Shown: positions 19,018 through 30,582 of the stretch, piece after piece | Position numbering within the stretch: position 1 is the stretch's first letter | Layout: every line of letters begins with the position of its first letter | NCBI GenBank assembly: GCA_011523735.1 | Contig: WTGB01000165.1 | Coordinates: 62,001 to 126,000 of the forward strand | Origin: Chloroflexota bacterium | GTDB lineage: Bacteria; Chloroflexota; Anaerolineae; Aggregatilineales; Phototrophicaceae | Direction of reading: 5' to 3' | Length of the DNA stretch: 64,000 bases | Program-made: the position numbers and the translations under genes | The notes under the pieces: model-generated | What the model was told of the DNA's origin: nothing | Databases searched by the model: none | The model's input: only the letters and a program-made list of their open reading frames with translations

Positions 19018-20619
19018 ATGATTCAGACGATTCTTTTGAATGGCAACATCGTTACCTTGGATGAGCGCCGACCACATGTCAGCGCACTGGCGATCAGTTA
19101 CGGTCGGATAGCGGCGCTCGGACCAGGCGATGACATTAAGCCCCTTGTTGATTCGAACACCGCAGTAGTCAACCTCGATGGCAAGACAGTCCTGCCTGGG
19201 CTGGCGGACGCTCACTTGCATTGGGAGGCGCAATCGCGCGCGCTGAGGTCGGTAAACGTATTTGAAGTGCCTAGCAAGGCGCTGGCCGTGCAACGCGTCG
19301 CTGAACGAGCGAGTCAGACCGACGCTGGCGAGTGGATCACGGGGCAGGGCTGGGCGCAAGACTTGTGGGATGATCGCGCCTTCCCAAGCAAGTCCGATCT
19401 CGATTTGGTTGCCCCGCATAATCCGGTCTTTCTCAGTGCAAAAAGCGGACATGCGGCCTGGGTCAATTCTGCCGCTTTGACGGCTGCTGGCATCGACGAC
19501 TCGACGCCAGATCCTGCAGGCGGACAGATAATGCGCGATGCTGATGGTGCTGCTACCGGCATCTTGCTTGAGACTGCTATGGACACCGTGCACGATCAAA
19601 TACCGAATCCAAGTCCAGAGCAGTTGGCTGATATGATGGCTGCGGCCCAAGCGCTTGCGCTCAGATCCGGCATTACCATGATCCATGACTTTGATGAGCC
19701 GTCCTGCCTAGTCGCGCTGCAAATCCTACGCGAACGAGGCGGGCTGGATTTTCGGGTTGTCAAGCAGATAAATCAGCGCTGGCTGGATGCGGCGCTGGAT
19801 TCTGGCATCCGCGGCGGTTTTGGCGACGACTGGATTCGAATCGGCGCGCTGAAGCTCTTTGCTGATGGCGCCTTGGGAGCGAAGACCGCATTAATGTTTG
19901 AACCCTATGCGGGCGAACCGGACAATTACGGTATGGCTGTGGTCGATAAGGAAGAGATGGTCGAACTTGTCAGTCGGGCAAGTAGGTTTGGTTTGCCGTC
20001 GAGCATCCATGCCATCGGCGACAAAGCGGTTCACGATGTTCTGGACGTCTTCGAGAGCGTTCGTCGCGAAGAGGCTGTGCGCGATGAACCGGTCGGCAAC
20101 CGCCGGCACCGGATCGAACACGTGCAGATCATTCACCCGCAGGATGTGGGGCGCTTGGCTGAGTTGGATATTATCGCCTCTATGCAGCCGATACATGCCA
20201 TCTCAGACATGACAACCGCAGACCGTTATTGGGGCGCGCGCAACCGATATGCCTACAACCCGCGCTTGCAACTAGATCATGGCGCGCGAGTCGCCTTCGG
20301 GTCCGATGCGCCTGTTGAACCTTTCGATCCCCTCCTCGGTATCCATGCCGCGATAACGCGCCAACGAAACGGGCAGCCCACTGACGGCTGGTATCCCGAG
20401 GCGAGACTTGACTTGCGCGAGTCCTTGCTCGGTTTTACGCAAGGTCCCGCCTATGCCGCTGGAATGGAAGATCGCTTAGGCAAGCTCAGCAAAGGCTTCC
20501 TGGCTGACTTGATCGTGCTTGACGGAGATATCACTCGGGTCAAACCCGACGCTATCCCCGACCTTCGAATCCTCGGCACAATGGTCGATGGCAAATGGCG
20601 CTACCGAGACTTCGACTAG
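19018..20619 (+). CDS. Amidohydrolase family protein (YtcJ-like)
   Basis: DGKTVLPGLADAHLHWEAQ, HAIGDKAVHDVLD, HRIEHVQIIHPQD, AFGSDAPVEPFDPLLGIHAA. Confidence 0.9.
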   Translation: MIQTILLNGNIVTLDERRPHVSALAISYGRIAALGPGDDIKPLVDSNTAVVNLDGKTVLPGLADAHLHWEAQSRALRSVNVFEVPSKALAVQRVAERASQTDAGEWITGQGWAQDLWDDRAFPSKSDLDLVAPHNPVFLSAKSGHAAWVNSAALTAAGIDDSTPDPAGGQIMRDADGAATGILLETAMDTVHDQIPNPSPEQLADMMAAAQALALRSGITMIHDFDEPSCLVALQILRERGGLDFRVVKQINQRWLDAALDSGIRGGFGDDWIRIGALKLFADGALGAKTALMFEPYAGEPDNYGMAVVDKEEMVELVSRASRFGLPSSIHAIGDKAVHDVLDVFESVRREEAVRDEPVGNRRHRIEHVQIIHPQDVGRLAELDIIASMQPIHAISDMTTADRYWGARNRYAYNPRLQLDHGARVAFGSDAPVEPFDPLLGIHAAITRQRNGQPTDGWYPEARLDLRESLLGFTQGPAYAAGMEDRLGKLSKGFLADLIVLDGDITRVKPDAIPDLRILGTMVDGKWRYRDFD

Positions 20620-20641
20620 GCAAGTTGCTAGTAATTCGCCC

Positions 20642-21277
20642 CTAGCTGAAGGCAGCGGTGCTAAAGACGACGTGGAAGGGCCGGCAGTAGATGACCACGC
20701 TCATATATTGGCTCAAATCCACATCCGCGGGAATCTCGTAATTCTGGTTGCCAACATTCCCCTTTAGCGCGCCCAGATGCACCTCGTTCTCGCCCAAACC
20801 AGCAAAGGTACTGGTTGGCGCTTCGGTCGACAGATACACATGTAGATCAGGCCCGTTCTTCGAGCGAAAGTCTTGGAAGCGCAGGATTCGCTCACCGGCC
20901 GGCAACTCGTAAATCGTGGCAGTGCCCACTGCCCCGTGAATCGGGTCGATGTCGATGAAAGAGCCTTGGGCGAGTACCTTTGGCTCAGCTGGCATTTCCG
21001 GCGGCATAGCTTGCTCCGCTTCCGGCACGATGGTGTCTTCGCCGACCTGCGCCATGGCGGTTTGCTCAGCCATCTCGGTATTTTCCTTCGCCATCTCGAT
21101 TAGCGCCTGCTTTTCCTCTTCGGGCATGTTGCCAATCGCTTCCCGCTGTTCAGTCGATAAGCCAGGAAAGGCTTCGTTGACTTCACGATTGACGAAGTAC
21201 AGCCAAGGTCGAGTGATTGCCAAGCCGACGACTACGATAGCCACCAGCACAATTATCAGAACCATTCTTCGCAGCAT
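20642..21277 (-). CDS. Membrane-anchored DM13-domain protein
   Basis: N-terminal TM helix; AVGTATIYELPAGERILRFQDFRSKNGPDLHVYLST...VHLGALKGNVGNQNYEIPADVDLSQYMSVVIYCRPFHVVFSTAAF. Confidence 0.85.
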   Translation of the reverse strand: MLRRMVLIIVLVAIVVVGLAITRPWLYFVNREVNEAFPGLSTEQREAIGNMPEEEKQALIEMAKENTEMAEQTAMAQVGEDTIVPEAEQAMPPEMPAEPKVLAQGSFIDIDPIHGAVGTATIYELPAGERILRFQDFRSKNGPDLHVYLSTEAPTSTFAGLGENEVHLGALKGNVGNQNYEIPADVDLSQYMSVVIYCRPFHVVFSTAAFS

Positions 21278-21325
21278 ATATCCTCTCCCGTGCGTGTTTA
21301 TCTGGCCGCAGGCGACATTATTGTC

Positions 21326-21353
21326 TTGCTAGACAGAGTGATGCGCTTATAAT
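21326..21353 (+). promoter_or_regulatory. Candidate sigma70 promoter for tpx
   Basis: TTGCTA - 16 bp - TATAAT upstream of tpx. Confidence 0.5.
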
Positions 21354-21411
21354 TCTCATAATATCCGATTTGACCTCAGTAAGACATAAGTAGTATGAAG
21401 GAGAATAGAGA

Positions 21412-21918
21412 ATGGCGCGCAAAGGAATGATGGTTGGTGACAGTGAACACCATATTCAGAATGATATGCTTGCGGTTGGCTCAAAGGCGCCCGACTTTAT
21501 GTTGATCGCCAATGATCTCAGCAGCAAATCTTTGGCGGATTACGCCGACAAGATCAAGATCATCAGCGTTATACCGTCGATCGACACCGGTGTCTGCTCG
21601 GCACAGACGCACCGCTTCAACCAGGAGGCGGCTAGCTTGAACGACACTGTAGTCCTCACCGTTAGCGCCGATATGCCCTTCGCGCTAGGTCGGTTTTGTG
21701 GGGCTGAGGGTATCGAGAATACGGAGACACTAAGCACGCAGCGAGATATGAAATTCGCGGATGACTATGGTGTTCACGACACGGACTGGCGAATCTGCCA
21801 GCGTGCGGTATTTGTCCTCGATCGTGACAATATCCTGCAACATGCGGAATATGTGCCGGTCATTGGCGATGAAATCGACTTTGATGCCGCGCTCGCAAAG
21901 GCGAAGGAACTATCGTAA
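21412..21918 (+). CDS. tpx: Thiol peroxidase (atypical 2-Cys peroxiredoxin)
   Basis: VIPSIDTGVCSAQTHRFN peroxidatic motif and RFCGAEGIEN resolving Cys. Confidence 0.93.
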   Translation: MARKGMMVGDSEHHIQNDMLAVGSKAPDFMLIANDLSSKSLADYADKIKIISVIPSIDTGVCSAQTHRFNQEAASLNDTVVLTVSADMPFALGRFCGAEGIENTETLSTQRDMKFADDYGVHDTDWRICQRAVFVLDRDNILQHAEYVPVIGDEIDFDAALAKAKELS

Positions 21919-21945
21919 AGACGGAGAGAAATTCGAGGCTGACCG

Positions 21946-23049
21946 ATGAGCGATATAAGGCGTAAGAAACTGGCGGATTTGCTAGTCAACTATTCAACTA
22001 CCGTTCAACCGGGCGATTGGGTCGGGCTTCTAGGCGACTTCACATCGCTGACCATTCTCCGCGATGTCTTTGAAGCGGTGATTGATGCTGGCGGACATCC
22101 GACTCTGCTCATCGACGACAGTCAGATGCAGCGTTATTTTCTGCGCAATGCAAGTGACGAGCAAATGACATGGATCGACCCCAGCTTGAAGTTGTATACC
22201 GAACAAGCCGATGTATATATTCGGGTCGGCGCGCCGGAAAACACGCGCGCGATGAGCAACATTAGCGCCGGACGGCTACGTGAGCAGCGAGCCGCCCAAA
22301 GCGAGATCCTGCAAACCCGACTGGAACGCTCCGCACGCGGCAAGTTTCGCTGGGTCGGGGCGCTCTATCCGACGCAGGCGAGCGCGCAGGAAGCCAATAT
22401 GAGCCTGGAAGAATACGAAGATTTCGTCTACGGCGCCTGCTTCTGCGATGTGGACGATCCGGCCGCCGAATGGCGCAAACTGAGCGAGATGCAGCAGCAT
22501 AAGGTCGATTTTCTTGACGGCAAGGATAGGCTTCTGCTGCGCGGGCCCAACATCGACCTCGAACTGAGTATCGCCGGCCGGACGTTCATCAACAGCGATG
22601 GCAAGCGCAATATGCCCAGCGGCGAGATCTTCACCGGTCCGGTCGAAGATAGTGTGAACGGCTGGGTACGTTTCAGCTATCCTGCTATCGTTGGGGGACG
22701 CGCCGTGAGTGGCATTGAACTCAGATTTGTCGACGGCAAAGTAACCGAAGCGTCCGCGGAGATGAACGAAGATCTACTTCATGCGCAACTTGATACCGAT
22801 GCCGGTGCTCGTTATCTGGGCGAATTCGCTATCGGAACAAACTTCGGTATCAACCAGTTTACCGGAATGATACTGTACGACGAGAAAATCGGAGGTACTG
22901 TGCACATGGCGGTGGGGATGGGCTATCCGGAGACCGGCAGCGTGAACAAGAGCGCGATCCACTGGGACATGATTTGTGATATGCGTACCGATAGCGAGAT
23001 CTATGTAGATGACGAACTCTTCTACAGGGACGGCGTCTTCGTAACTTGA
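21946..23049 (+). CDS. M29-family aminopeptidase
   Basis: LELSIAGRTFINSDGKRNMPSGEIFTGPVEDSVNGWVRF, GEFAIGTNFGINQFTGMILYDEKIGGTVHMAVGMGYPETG. Confidence 0.92.
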   Translation: MSDIRRKKLADLLVNYSTTVQPGDWVGLLGDFTSLTILRDVFEAVIDAGGHPTLLIDDSQMQRYFLRNASDEQMTWIDPSLKLYTEQADVYIRVGAPENTRAMSNISAGRLREQRAAQSEILQTRLERSARGKFRWVGALYPTQASAQEANMSLEEYEDFVYGACFCDVDDPAAEWRKLSEMQQHKVDFLDGKDRLLLRGPNIDLELSIAGRTFINSDGKRNMPSGEIFTGPVEDSVNGWVRFSYPAIVGGRAVSGIELRFVDGKVTEASAEMNEDLLHAQLDTDAGARYLGEFAIGTNFGINQFTGMILYDEKIGGTVHMAVGMGYPETGSVNKSAIHWDMICDMRTDSEIYVDDELFYRDGVFVT

Positions 23050-23117
23050 GCTCGAGTGTACCTCCATCCGGTATCCACCACACTCGATCCGCCCAATCGC
23101 CAACTGAGTTAAAAATG

Positions 23118-23139
23118 GTCGCCTTGAGGCGACTGTTTT
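23118..23139 (+). terminator. Rho-independent terminator downstream of M29 aminopeptidase
   Basis: GTCGCC TTGA GGCGAC followed by TGTTTTG. Confidence 0.65.
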
Positions 23140-23229
23140 GTAACACGCTGCGGAAGACCGCTGGGGACTTTGCCCAAAATCGGCAATTATACTACTATGC
23201 GAATAGTCTGACGAATTGAGGTTGCATGC

Positions 23230-25350
23230 ATGAGTAGTACAAATTCCGTCCCTAAGCCGCCTGATGCCGGCGGTGGCGTAGTCGCTGTAGCCAACACAAG
23301 ATCCGCCTTGAGCAACATTCGGCGCGGTCCCGGCGTCAATTATGAAGACATCGGTGACATCCTCGATAACGTCCTGGTCGTCTACTATCCCGATAGCCGC
23401 ACGGAGAGCAACTGGATTTGGGTGGAGAAGGGCGGATTGAAAGGCTGGCTCTATGCAGGCTACGTCGAATTCATTGATGCGATCGGTGCGATGCCTTCCC
23501 CACATAAACCAACTCCCTATGACGGCAAGGTGGCGATCTGGCATTGGAAGGGCACAACAGTTGCCGAAGAAACCGCCGCGGAACTGCTCGACACGATCAA
23601 GCAGAATGCGCCAAATGTGAGTCAGATATGGGTCAAAGTCGCCAATGGCAACGAGTGGATGGGCAACTACGATTCCAGCGATATTGCGATCAACGGGACA
23701 TCCAGCATCGATCAGTGGGTGACTGCCTGCCAGGTTGCTGGCATAGAATTCCATGCTTGGGCTGTACCCCTTGGCTTGAACGTCGAAGCGGAGGCCGCCA
23801 TCATCGTTGAAGCTTGTAAGCGTCCCGGGGTCACGTCGCTCATTTTGGATGTCGAACCCTATGACGCCTACTGGCAGGGCGGCGCATCCGCCGTGCGTCC
23901 CTTTATGCTGGCTCTGCGTCGCGGTTTGGGCACGCGTTTTCACATCGGTTTGAGCGTTGATCCCCGCTCGCAGCATTACCATACGATTTTCCCGCAGGAA
24001 TGGAGTCCCTTTGTTGATAGCGTACATCCACAAGCCTATTGGAATACGTTTCGCAGGACGCCCGAAGAGACGCTTTCGTCGGTTTGGACAGTTTGGGGCG
24101 GCTTTGACAAGCCAATTATCCCGGTACTGCAAGGCACGGCGGTAGCGCAAGAACAAACTGAGGCGCATACTCTGGCGACTCAGGTGCACGGCGCCAAAGG
24201 CATAAGCTGGTGGCGGCATGGTGTCATTTCGCATTGGACTGGTGTGAATACGCCGATTGAACTAACCAGTTCGCCGGCTGATTCGATATCGGATATCGTG
24301 CAGAATTATGCCGACGAAGTAACCATATTCCCGACGAAGCAAGGCTTTCGCAGCGGCACCTACACGGGACAGCCTGAATTCAGCGCGCGCCAGAATACTT
24401 GGGGTTGGGATTATCTCTACGTCGCCACAGAAGAGCGTACCAGCAAAGTTTGGGCGGAATGGCGCGATGATCTGCCGCGAAATGGCTTATACGAGATCGC
24501 TGTTTTCATTCCCAGTCGCAAGGCGACAACCACTCGCGCTCGCTACAAAGTGCACGGCATTGTCGGCACGACAACCGAAGTAGTCGTCGATATCAATCAG
24601 AATCAGAATCGCAATCGCTGGGTCTCCTTGGGCGTATTTGACCTAGATCGCTCAATGGAGAATGCCGGGCGTGTTTTTCTCAATGATGTGACGGGCGAGC
24701 CCAACAAAGAAATAGCTTTTGACGCCGTTCGTTTTCGCCGGATAGTGTCAACACCTGTCGGTTATACACCCGCGCCTGAGCCTCCGCGCCCTACAATCAT
24801 CGATGGCGTGCATGTGGCGGATGGCTACGATTCACCGGTTGGCACCAGCGAACAGCGGCGCGGCGAAACCGTCTGGCCCCCCGGCTGGCGGGATGCTTCG
24901 CCTTTCGGTAAATTGTATTTCATCGGTACGCCAAGCCAAGCTTACCATACCGGCGCTGACCTGAACTTCGGCAGACCCTACGAGGACAGGGGCATGGCCT
25001 GCTATGCCTGTGCCAGCGGCGTCGTGACTCTGGCAGCGCGCATGGGTGTCTGGGGCAATCTGATGGTTATCCGTCACGACCCGCTCTATGAGCCTTCGGG
25101 CCGCGTCCTCTACAGTCGCTACGGCCACGTTCAGAACATGCGCGTCTCGGCTGGTGACCGCGTGGCCCGCGGCCAGCGCATCTGTGAAGTAGGCGATGCA
25201 TTTGGCCGTTTTGTCCCCCATCTGCACTTTGACTTGAGCCCTACAACGCTGTTCGAGACACGACCAAGCAACTGGCCCAAAATGGACTACGACCTGCTCA
25301 TGGCCAATTACGTAGATCCACTGGACTGGATTCGCCGGCATCGGCCCTAG
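23230..25350 (+). CDS. Multidomain protein: SH3-like, TIM-barrel-like, golvesin-C-like beta domain, C-terminal M23 peptidase
   Basis: SH3-like RSALSNIRRGPGVNYEDIG...GGLKGWLYAGYVEF; M23 motifs HTGADLNF and HLHFDLS; no N-terminal signal peptide visible. Confidence 0.8.
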   Translation: MSSTNSVPKPPDAGGGVVAVANTRSALSNIRRGPGVNYEDIGDILDNVLVVYYPDSRTESNWIWVEKGGLKGWLYAGYVEFIDAIGAMPSPHKPTPYDGKVAIWHWKGTTVAEETAAELLDTIKQNAPNVSQIWVKVANGNEWMGNYDSSDIAINGTSSIDQWVTACQVAGIEFHAWAVPLGLNVEAEAAIIVEACKRPGVTSLILDVEPYDAYWQGGASAVRPFMLALRRGLGTRFHIGLSVDPRSQHYHTIFPQEWSPFVDSVHPQAYWNTFRRTPEETLSSVWTVWGGFDKPIIPVLQGTAVAQEQTEAHTLATQVHGAKGISWWRHGVISHWTGVNTPIELTSSPADSISDIVQNYADEVTIFPTKQGFRSGTYTGQPEFSARQNTWGWDYLYVATEERTSKVWAEWRDDLPRNGLYEIAVFIPSRKATTTRARYKVHGIVGTTTEVVVDINQNQNRNRWVSLGVFDLDRSMENAGRVFLNDVTGEPNKEIAFDAVRFRRIVSTPVGYTPAPEPPRPTIIDGVHVADGYDSPVGTSEQRRGETVWPPGWRDASPFGKLYFIGTPSQAYHTGADLNFGRPYEDRGMACYACASGVVTLAARMGVWGNLMVIRHDPLYEPSGRVLYSRYGHVQNMRVSAGDRVARGQRICEVGDAFGRFVPHLHFDLSPTTLFETRPSNWPKMDYDLLMANYVDPLDWIRRHRP

Positions 25351-25649
25351 AATAGACCCCAGTCGCTGGCGGCGCCTTCCTCCATCATGCTTGGGTCCCA
25401 CATTTCCATGCCCATTTCGATGGTGGTCGGTAGGCCGAGAAAGTCCTGCGCAGTCCGCCGCGTCTGTTCGAGCAGTTGTGGCGCATACGGACAGAACGGC
25501 GTGGTCATGATCATGTTTACGTGTGCGCTGTCCTCACCAATGTCTACACCGCGCACCAAACCCAATTCAATGACATTCATGCCGATCTCAGGGTCGATGA
25601 CGGCGCGCAAGGCTTCATAAAGTCCAGCTTCTCTGTCGCTCTCGTTCAT
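25347..25649 (-). CDS. MIP18/DUF59-family Fe-S assembly protein (SufT-like)
   Basis: LYEALRAVIDPEIGMNVIELGLVRGVDI...VNMIMTTPFCPYAPQLLEQTRR; start taken at MNESDREAG rather than the ORF-track start at 25736. Confidence 0.85.
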   Translation of the reverse strand: MNESDREAGLYEALRAVIDPEIGMNVIELGLVRGVDIGEDSAHVNMIMTTPFCPYAPQLLEQTRRTAQDFLGLPTTIEMGMEMWDPSMMEEGAASDWGLF

Positions 25650-25869
25650 CCTATAGTCCTTGGGGCTATCGCCGGAACCGTGATTTGCTGCGCGTTCTCG
25701 GCCATCTAACCGCCTCAAATTGCTGAAGTTAGACAAGCATAGTATAGCGATGCCACTCTGTCAATTTTGCGAATGCTAAATGAGTCTAACGCCATTCTAG
25801 TAAAGCTATGCTAGCCTTATACTGTAAATTGGTCCACGATCAGCGCTTGGGTATATATGGCACGTGCCG

Positions 25870-25898
25870 TTGACAAGCTATTGGCAGACTGCTACACT
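25870..25898 (+). promoter_or_regulatory. Sigma70-type promoter for suf operon
   Basis: Consensus TTGACA - 17 bp - TACACT about 75 bp upstream of sufC. Confidence 0.7.
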
Positions 25899-25971
25899 GC
25901 CAGTAAGTTCGACTCGGTTATAGAGAATATTTAACCGACATTAAACCAAGCAGAAGGGAGACTTGCCGCGA

Positions 25972-26757
25972 ATGGCTGCCACATTGGAGATACAGAATCT
26001 GCACGCGAGTGTAGAAGGCGACGAAAGCCTGATTTTGAGCGGTGTAGACTTGACAGTACGACAGGGCGAGATCCATGCTCTGATGGGACCGAATGGCTCT
26101 GGCAAGAGTACCCTTGCCAATGTACTAATGGGCAACCCGGCTTATGAGGTGCAGGAAGGCGCCATATTGCTGGATGGCGAAGATGTGCTGGAAATGGAGC
26201 CCGATGAGCGCAGCCGCGCCGGATTGTTTCTGGCTTTTCAATACCCGGTTGCGATCCCAGGCGTGACGGTGGCGAACTTTCTGCGCCACGCTATCAACGC
26301 TCGGATGAAGGCGGAGGACCCTGACTCTAAAGGTATCCCAATTCCCAAATTCGCCCGGATGATGCGTGAAAAAATGACGCAGTTGCATATCGACCATGCC
26401 TTTGCCGGCCGCTATCTCAATGAAGGCTTCAGCGGTGGCGAGAAAAAGCGCGCCGAAGTCTTGCAGATGGCTGTATTGGAGCCGCGAATCGCCGTGCTTG
26501 ATGAGACCGATTCGGGCTTAGATATTGATGCGCTGCGTATCGTCGCGGATGGTGTGAACTCCTTGACAGGCCCCAATATGGCTGCGCTTGTCATCACACA
26601 CTATCAGCGGATGTTAAATTATATCAAGCCGGATTTCGTCCATGTCATGTACGATGGGCGAATCGTCGAAAGCGGCGGTCCCGCATTGGCGCTTGAGCTC
26701 GAAGAAAAGGGTTACGAGTGGATTCGGGAAAAGCATTTAGCGCAACTGGAATTCTAG
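25972..26757 (+). CDS. sufC: Fe-S cluster assembly ATPase SufC
   Basis: Walker A GPNGSGKST, signature FSGGEKKRAEVLQMA, LDETDSGLDIDAL; followed by sufB. Confidence 0.97.
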   Translation: MAATLEIQNLHASVEGDESLILSGVDLTVRQGEIHALMGPNGSGKSTLANVLMGNPAYEVQEGAILLDGEDVLEMEPDERSRAGLFLAFQYPVAIPGVTVANFLRHAINARMKAEDPDSKGIPIPKFARMMREKMTQLHIDHAFAGRYLNEGFSGGEKKRAEVLQMAVLEPRIAVLDETDSGLDIDALRIVADGVNSLTGPNMAALVITHYQRMLNYIKPDFVHVMYDGRIVESGGPALALELEEKGYEWIREKHLAQLEF

Positions 26758-26775
26758 GCGGAAGAGGACTGCACA

Positions 26776-28224
<1,449 letters not shown>

Positions 28225-28380
28225 TCACGCAGGCGAACAGCGCGCGTGGCTAGCGGCTGCGTATTCTTTCGACGCGAATTCAATCGTTTGTCGGCATTAT
28301 TGCGCCATGAGTGTCCGCTTGCAACCCAAGAGGGAAGACGGGCAGATTCACAGTGACATACAGCAAAAAGGAGAATAGAT

Positions 28381-29715
28381 GTGGCAGTTGTACGCAGGCG
28401 ATCTTCCTTGCCCCAGGCTCCGAGTTTCACCCGTGCCGATGTGGAAGCGCTCAGCGGCGAAATCCAGGAGCCGAACTGGCTTCTTGAACGGCGTTTAGAG
28501 GCTTGGGATCGCTATCTGCAGACGCCAATGCCTTACATGGAAGAAGAGTGGCGTCGGACGGACTATCGGCACATTCGCTGGCAGGAGGCGGACCGCTTGA
28601 TCCCTGCCAACGGCGCGACAGCTGCGGTCGTGCCCAGCAAGAACCTGGAACCTTTGACCGGCGATGAGCAGGGTGGATTGCTTGTATTTGTCGACGGCAA
28701 AGTAGTGCAATTGGAACTGGCGAACAGCCTCGCCCAAAAGGGAGTCATTTTCACGGATCTGCGTAGCGCCGTGCGCGACCATCAAGACCTCTTGAAAGCT
28801 CATCTGATGACACGCGCTGTGACGCCCGCTGACGGCAAATTCGCTGCCTTGCATGCCGCACTTTGGAATCATGGCGTCTTTGTCTACGTGCCGCGGGACA
28901 CCGTCGCCGAACTTCCGCTCCATGTCGTTTGTTACAACACGTCTGCCGGCGCTGCCTTGGGTCACGTCCTCGTCCTGCTGGAAGACAACGCCCAGGCGAC
29001 TATGCAGGTGGAATACGCCTCTCGCCGCAGCGATGAGCAGTCAGCTTATATTGGCGCGACTGAGCTTATCGTCGGCGCCGGGAGCAATTTGCGTTACGTC
29101 TCGCTGCAAGACTGGAACCGCGAGACATTCGAGTTCAGTCATCAGCGGGGAGTCGTCGGCCGAGACGCGCAATTGGATTGGGTCAATGGCGTGATGGGCA
29201 GTCGCCTGACCAAAGCCTTCATTGAAGTTGATGCCGTAGGAGCTGGCGCCAATGCGCGCGTCAGTGGTTTCTTCTTCGCCGATCGCGATCAATTCTTCGA
29301 CCTCGATACGCAGCAGAACCACAACGCGCCCCTGACCAATACCGATCTCCTGTTCAAAGGCGCGGCACGCGATAATGCGCGCACCTTGTGGCAAGGCATG
29401 ATCAAGTCTCTGCCACAAATGCAGCGGATTGACGGCTACCAGGTCTGCCGCAATCTTATGCTCAGCGACAAGGCGCGCATGGACAGTATCCCCGGGCTGG
29501 AAATCGAAGCGGATGATGTCGCCTGTTCGCACGCGGCGACCTTCGGCACCCTCGAGGAAGAACCGATCTACTATCTGATGAGCCGTGGCATCACGCGGCC
29601 TCAAGCGCAACTGATGATCATTGAAGGTTTCTTCGACGAATTGCTGCAGCGTGTGCCCTTTGAGCGAGTGCGCCAGCGACTTATGAACGAGATCGAAGCG
29701 AAGATTATTGGCTGA
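28381..29715 (+). CDS. sufD: Fe-S cluster assembly protein SufD
   Basis: SufB/D beta-helix features and EPIYYLMSRGITRPQAQLMIIEGFFDELLQRVP; GTG start preceded by AAAGGAG. Confidence 0.96.
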   Translation: MAVVRRRSSLPQAPSFTRADVEALSGEIQEPNWLLERRLEAWDRYLQTPMPYMEEEWRRTDYRHIRWQEADRLIPANGATAAVVPSKNLEPLTGDEQGGLLVFVDGKVVQLELANSLAQKGVIFTDLRSAVRDHQDLLKAHLMTRAVTPADGKFAALHAALWNHGVFVYVPRDTVAELPLHVVCYNTSAGAALGHVLVLLEDNAQATMQVEYASRRSDEQSAYIGATELIVGAGSNLRYVSLQDWNRETFEFSHQRGVVGRDAQLDWVNGVMGSRLTKAFIEVDAVGAGANARVSGFFFADRDQFFDLDTQQNHNAPLTNTDLLFKGAARDNARTLWQGMIKSLPQMQRIDGYQVCRNLMLSDKARMDSIPGLEIEADDVACSHAATFGTLEEEPIYYLMSRGITRPQAQLMIIEGFFDELLQRVPFERVRQRLMNEIEAKIIG

Positions 29716-29768
29716 ACCGGCGTTTAGCTCCGATTGCGACCCTCGCCCAATCAATGCTAGAATGCAAA

Positions 29769-29791
29769 GCGCATCGGATGGTGCGCCTTTT
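29769..29791 (+). terminator. Possible weak terminator between sufD and sufU
   Basis: GCGCATC GGAT GGTGCGC followed by CTTTT (one G-U pair). Confidence 0.4.
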
Positions 29792-29821
29792 CGTTCTCAT
29801 GGCTCAAAAATAGAGTAATCT

Positions 29822-30226
29822 ATGCAAGACATGTTTCGCGAACTCATTTTGGACCATGCGCGGAATCAACGAAATTGGGGCTTGCTTGAGCCGAATGATT
29901 TCGACCACGAAGAATCTAATCCACTTTGCGGTGATCGCTTGCGGCTGACGCTGCGTTTGAACGAGGATGGTACAATCGCCGGAGTGGGTTGGGATGGTGA
30001 GGGTTGCGCTATCTGTCAGGCATCGGCATCAATGTTTGGTGAAGAACTGCTTGGCATGTCGCTTGAAGATGCACGGCAGATCAATAAGCAGCAACTGCTG
30101 GACAGCATCGGCTTGCAGCTAAGTATCAATCGCGTCAAATGCGCGTTGCTTCCCTTGAAAGTATTGGTGGTCGGCGCTTATGGCCAAGCCGGTAGCGAGT
30201 ATTGGGCATTGCTCGAAGAGGGCTGA
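29822..30226 (+). CDS. sufU: SUF system NifU-like protein SufU
   Basis: LILDHARNQRNWG, NPLCGD, GCAICQASASM, INRVKCALLPLKVL (three conserved Cys). Confidence 0.92.
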   Translation: MQDMFRELILDHARNQRNWGLLEPNDFDHEESNPLCGDRLRLTLRLNEDGTIAGVGWDGEGCAICQASASMFGEELLGMSLEDARQINKQQLLDSIGLQLSINRVKCALLPLKVLVVGAYGQAGSEYWALLEEG

Positions 30227-30233
30227 GACGACG

Positions 30234-30560
30234 ATGGCGGACTGGGTGACACTTTGCGCCAACCAGGAGTTGCCTCCCGGGCAGCGCGAAGTCTTTGGCA
30301 TCAATGGTCGCTGGATCGCGGTATTCAATATCGACGGTGCGGTATATGCGATCGAAGACTTATGTACTCATGACGGGAACGTGCTTGCTTTCGACCAATA
30401 CGATCAGCCAAGCAAGCTGATCGGTTGCGAGGTCGAATGCCCCCGGCATGGCGCGCGCTTCGATATACGTAACGGCAAAGTGACCCGCCGCCCCGCCGAA
30501 GTCGATGTCCCCTGGTTTGAAGCGCGTATTAAAGATGGCAATGTGCAGGTTCTTATATAG
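30234..30560 (+). CDS. Rieske 2Fe-2S ferredoxin
   Basis: CTHDGNVLAF and CPRHGARFDIRNGKVTRRPAEVDVPWFEARI (CxH...CxxH). Confidence 0.93.
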   Translation: MADWVTLCANQELPPGQREVFGINGRWIAVFNIDGAVYAIEDLCTHDGNVLAFDQYDQPSKLIGCEVECPRHGARFDIRNGKVTRRPAEVDVPWFEARIKDGNVQVLI

Positions 30561-30582
30561 CTAGGAGCTAAGTCAAAGTCGT

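Noticed and set aside
22774-24234. 486-aa minus-strand ORF across the M29/M23 genes
   Set aside because: Antisense to two strongly supported genes and spans the terminator between them; composition looks non-genuine.
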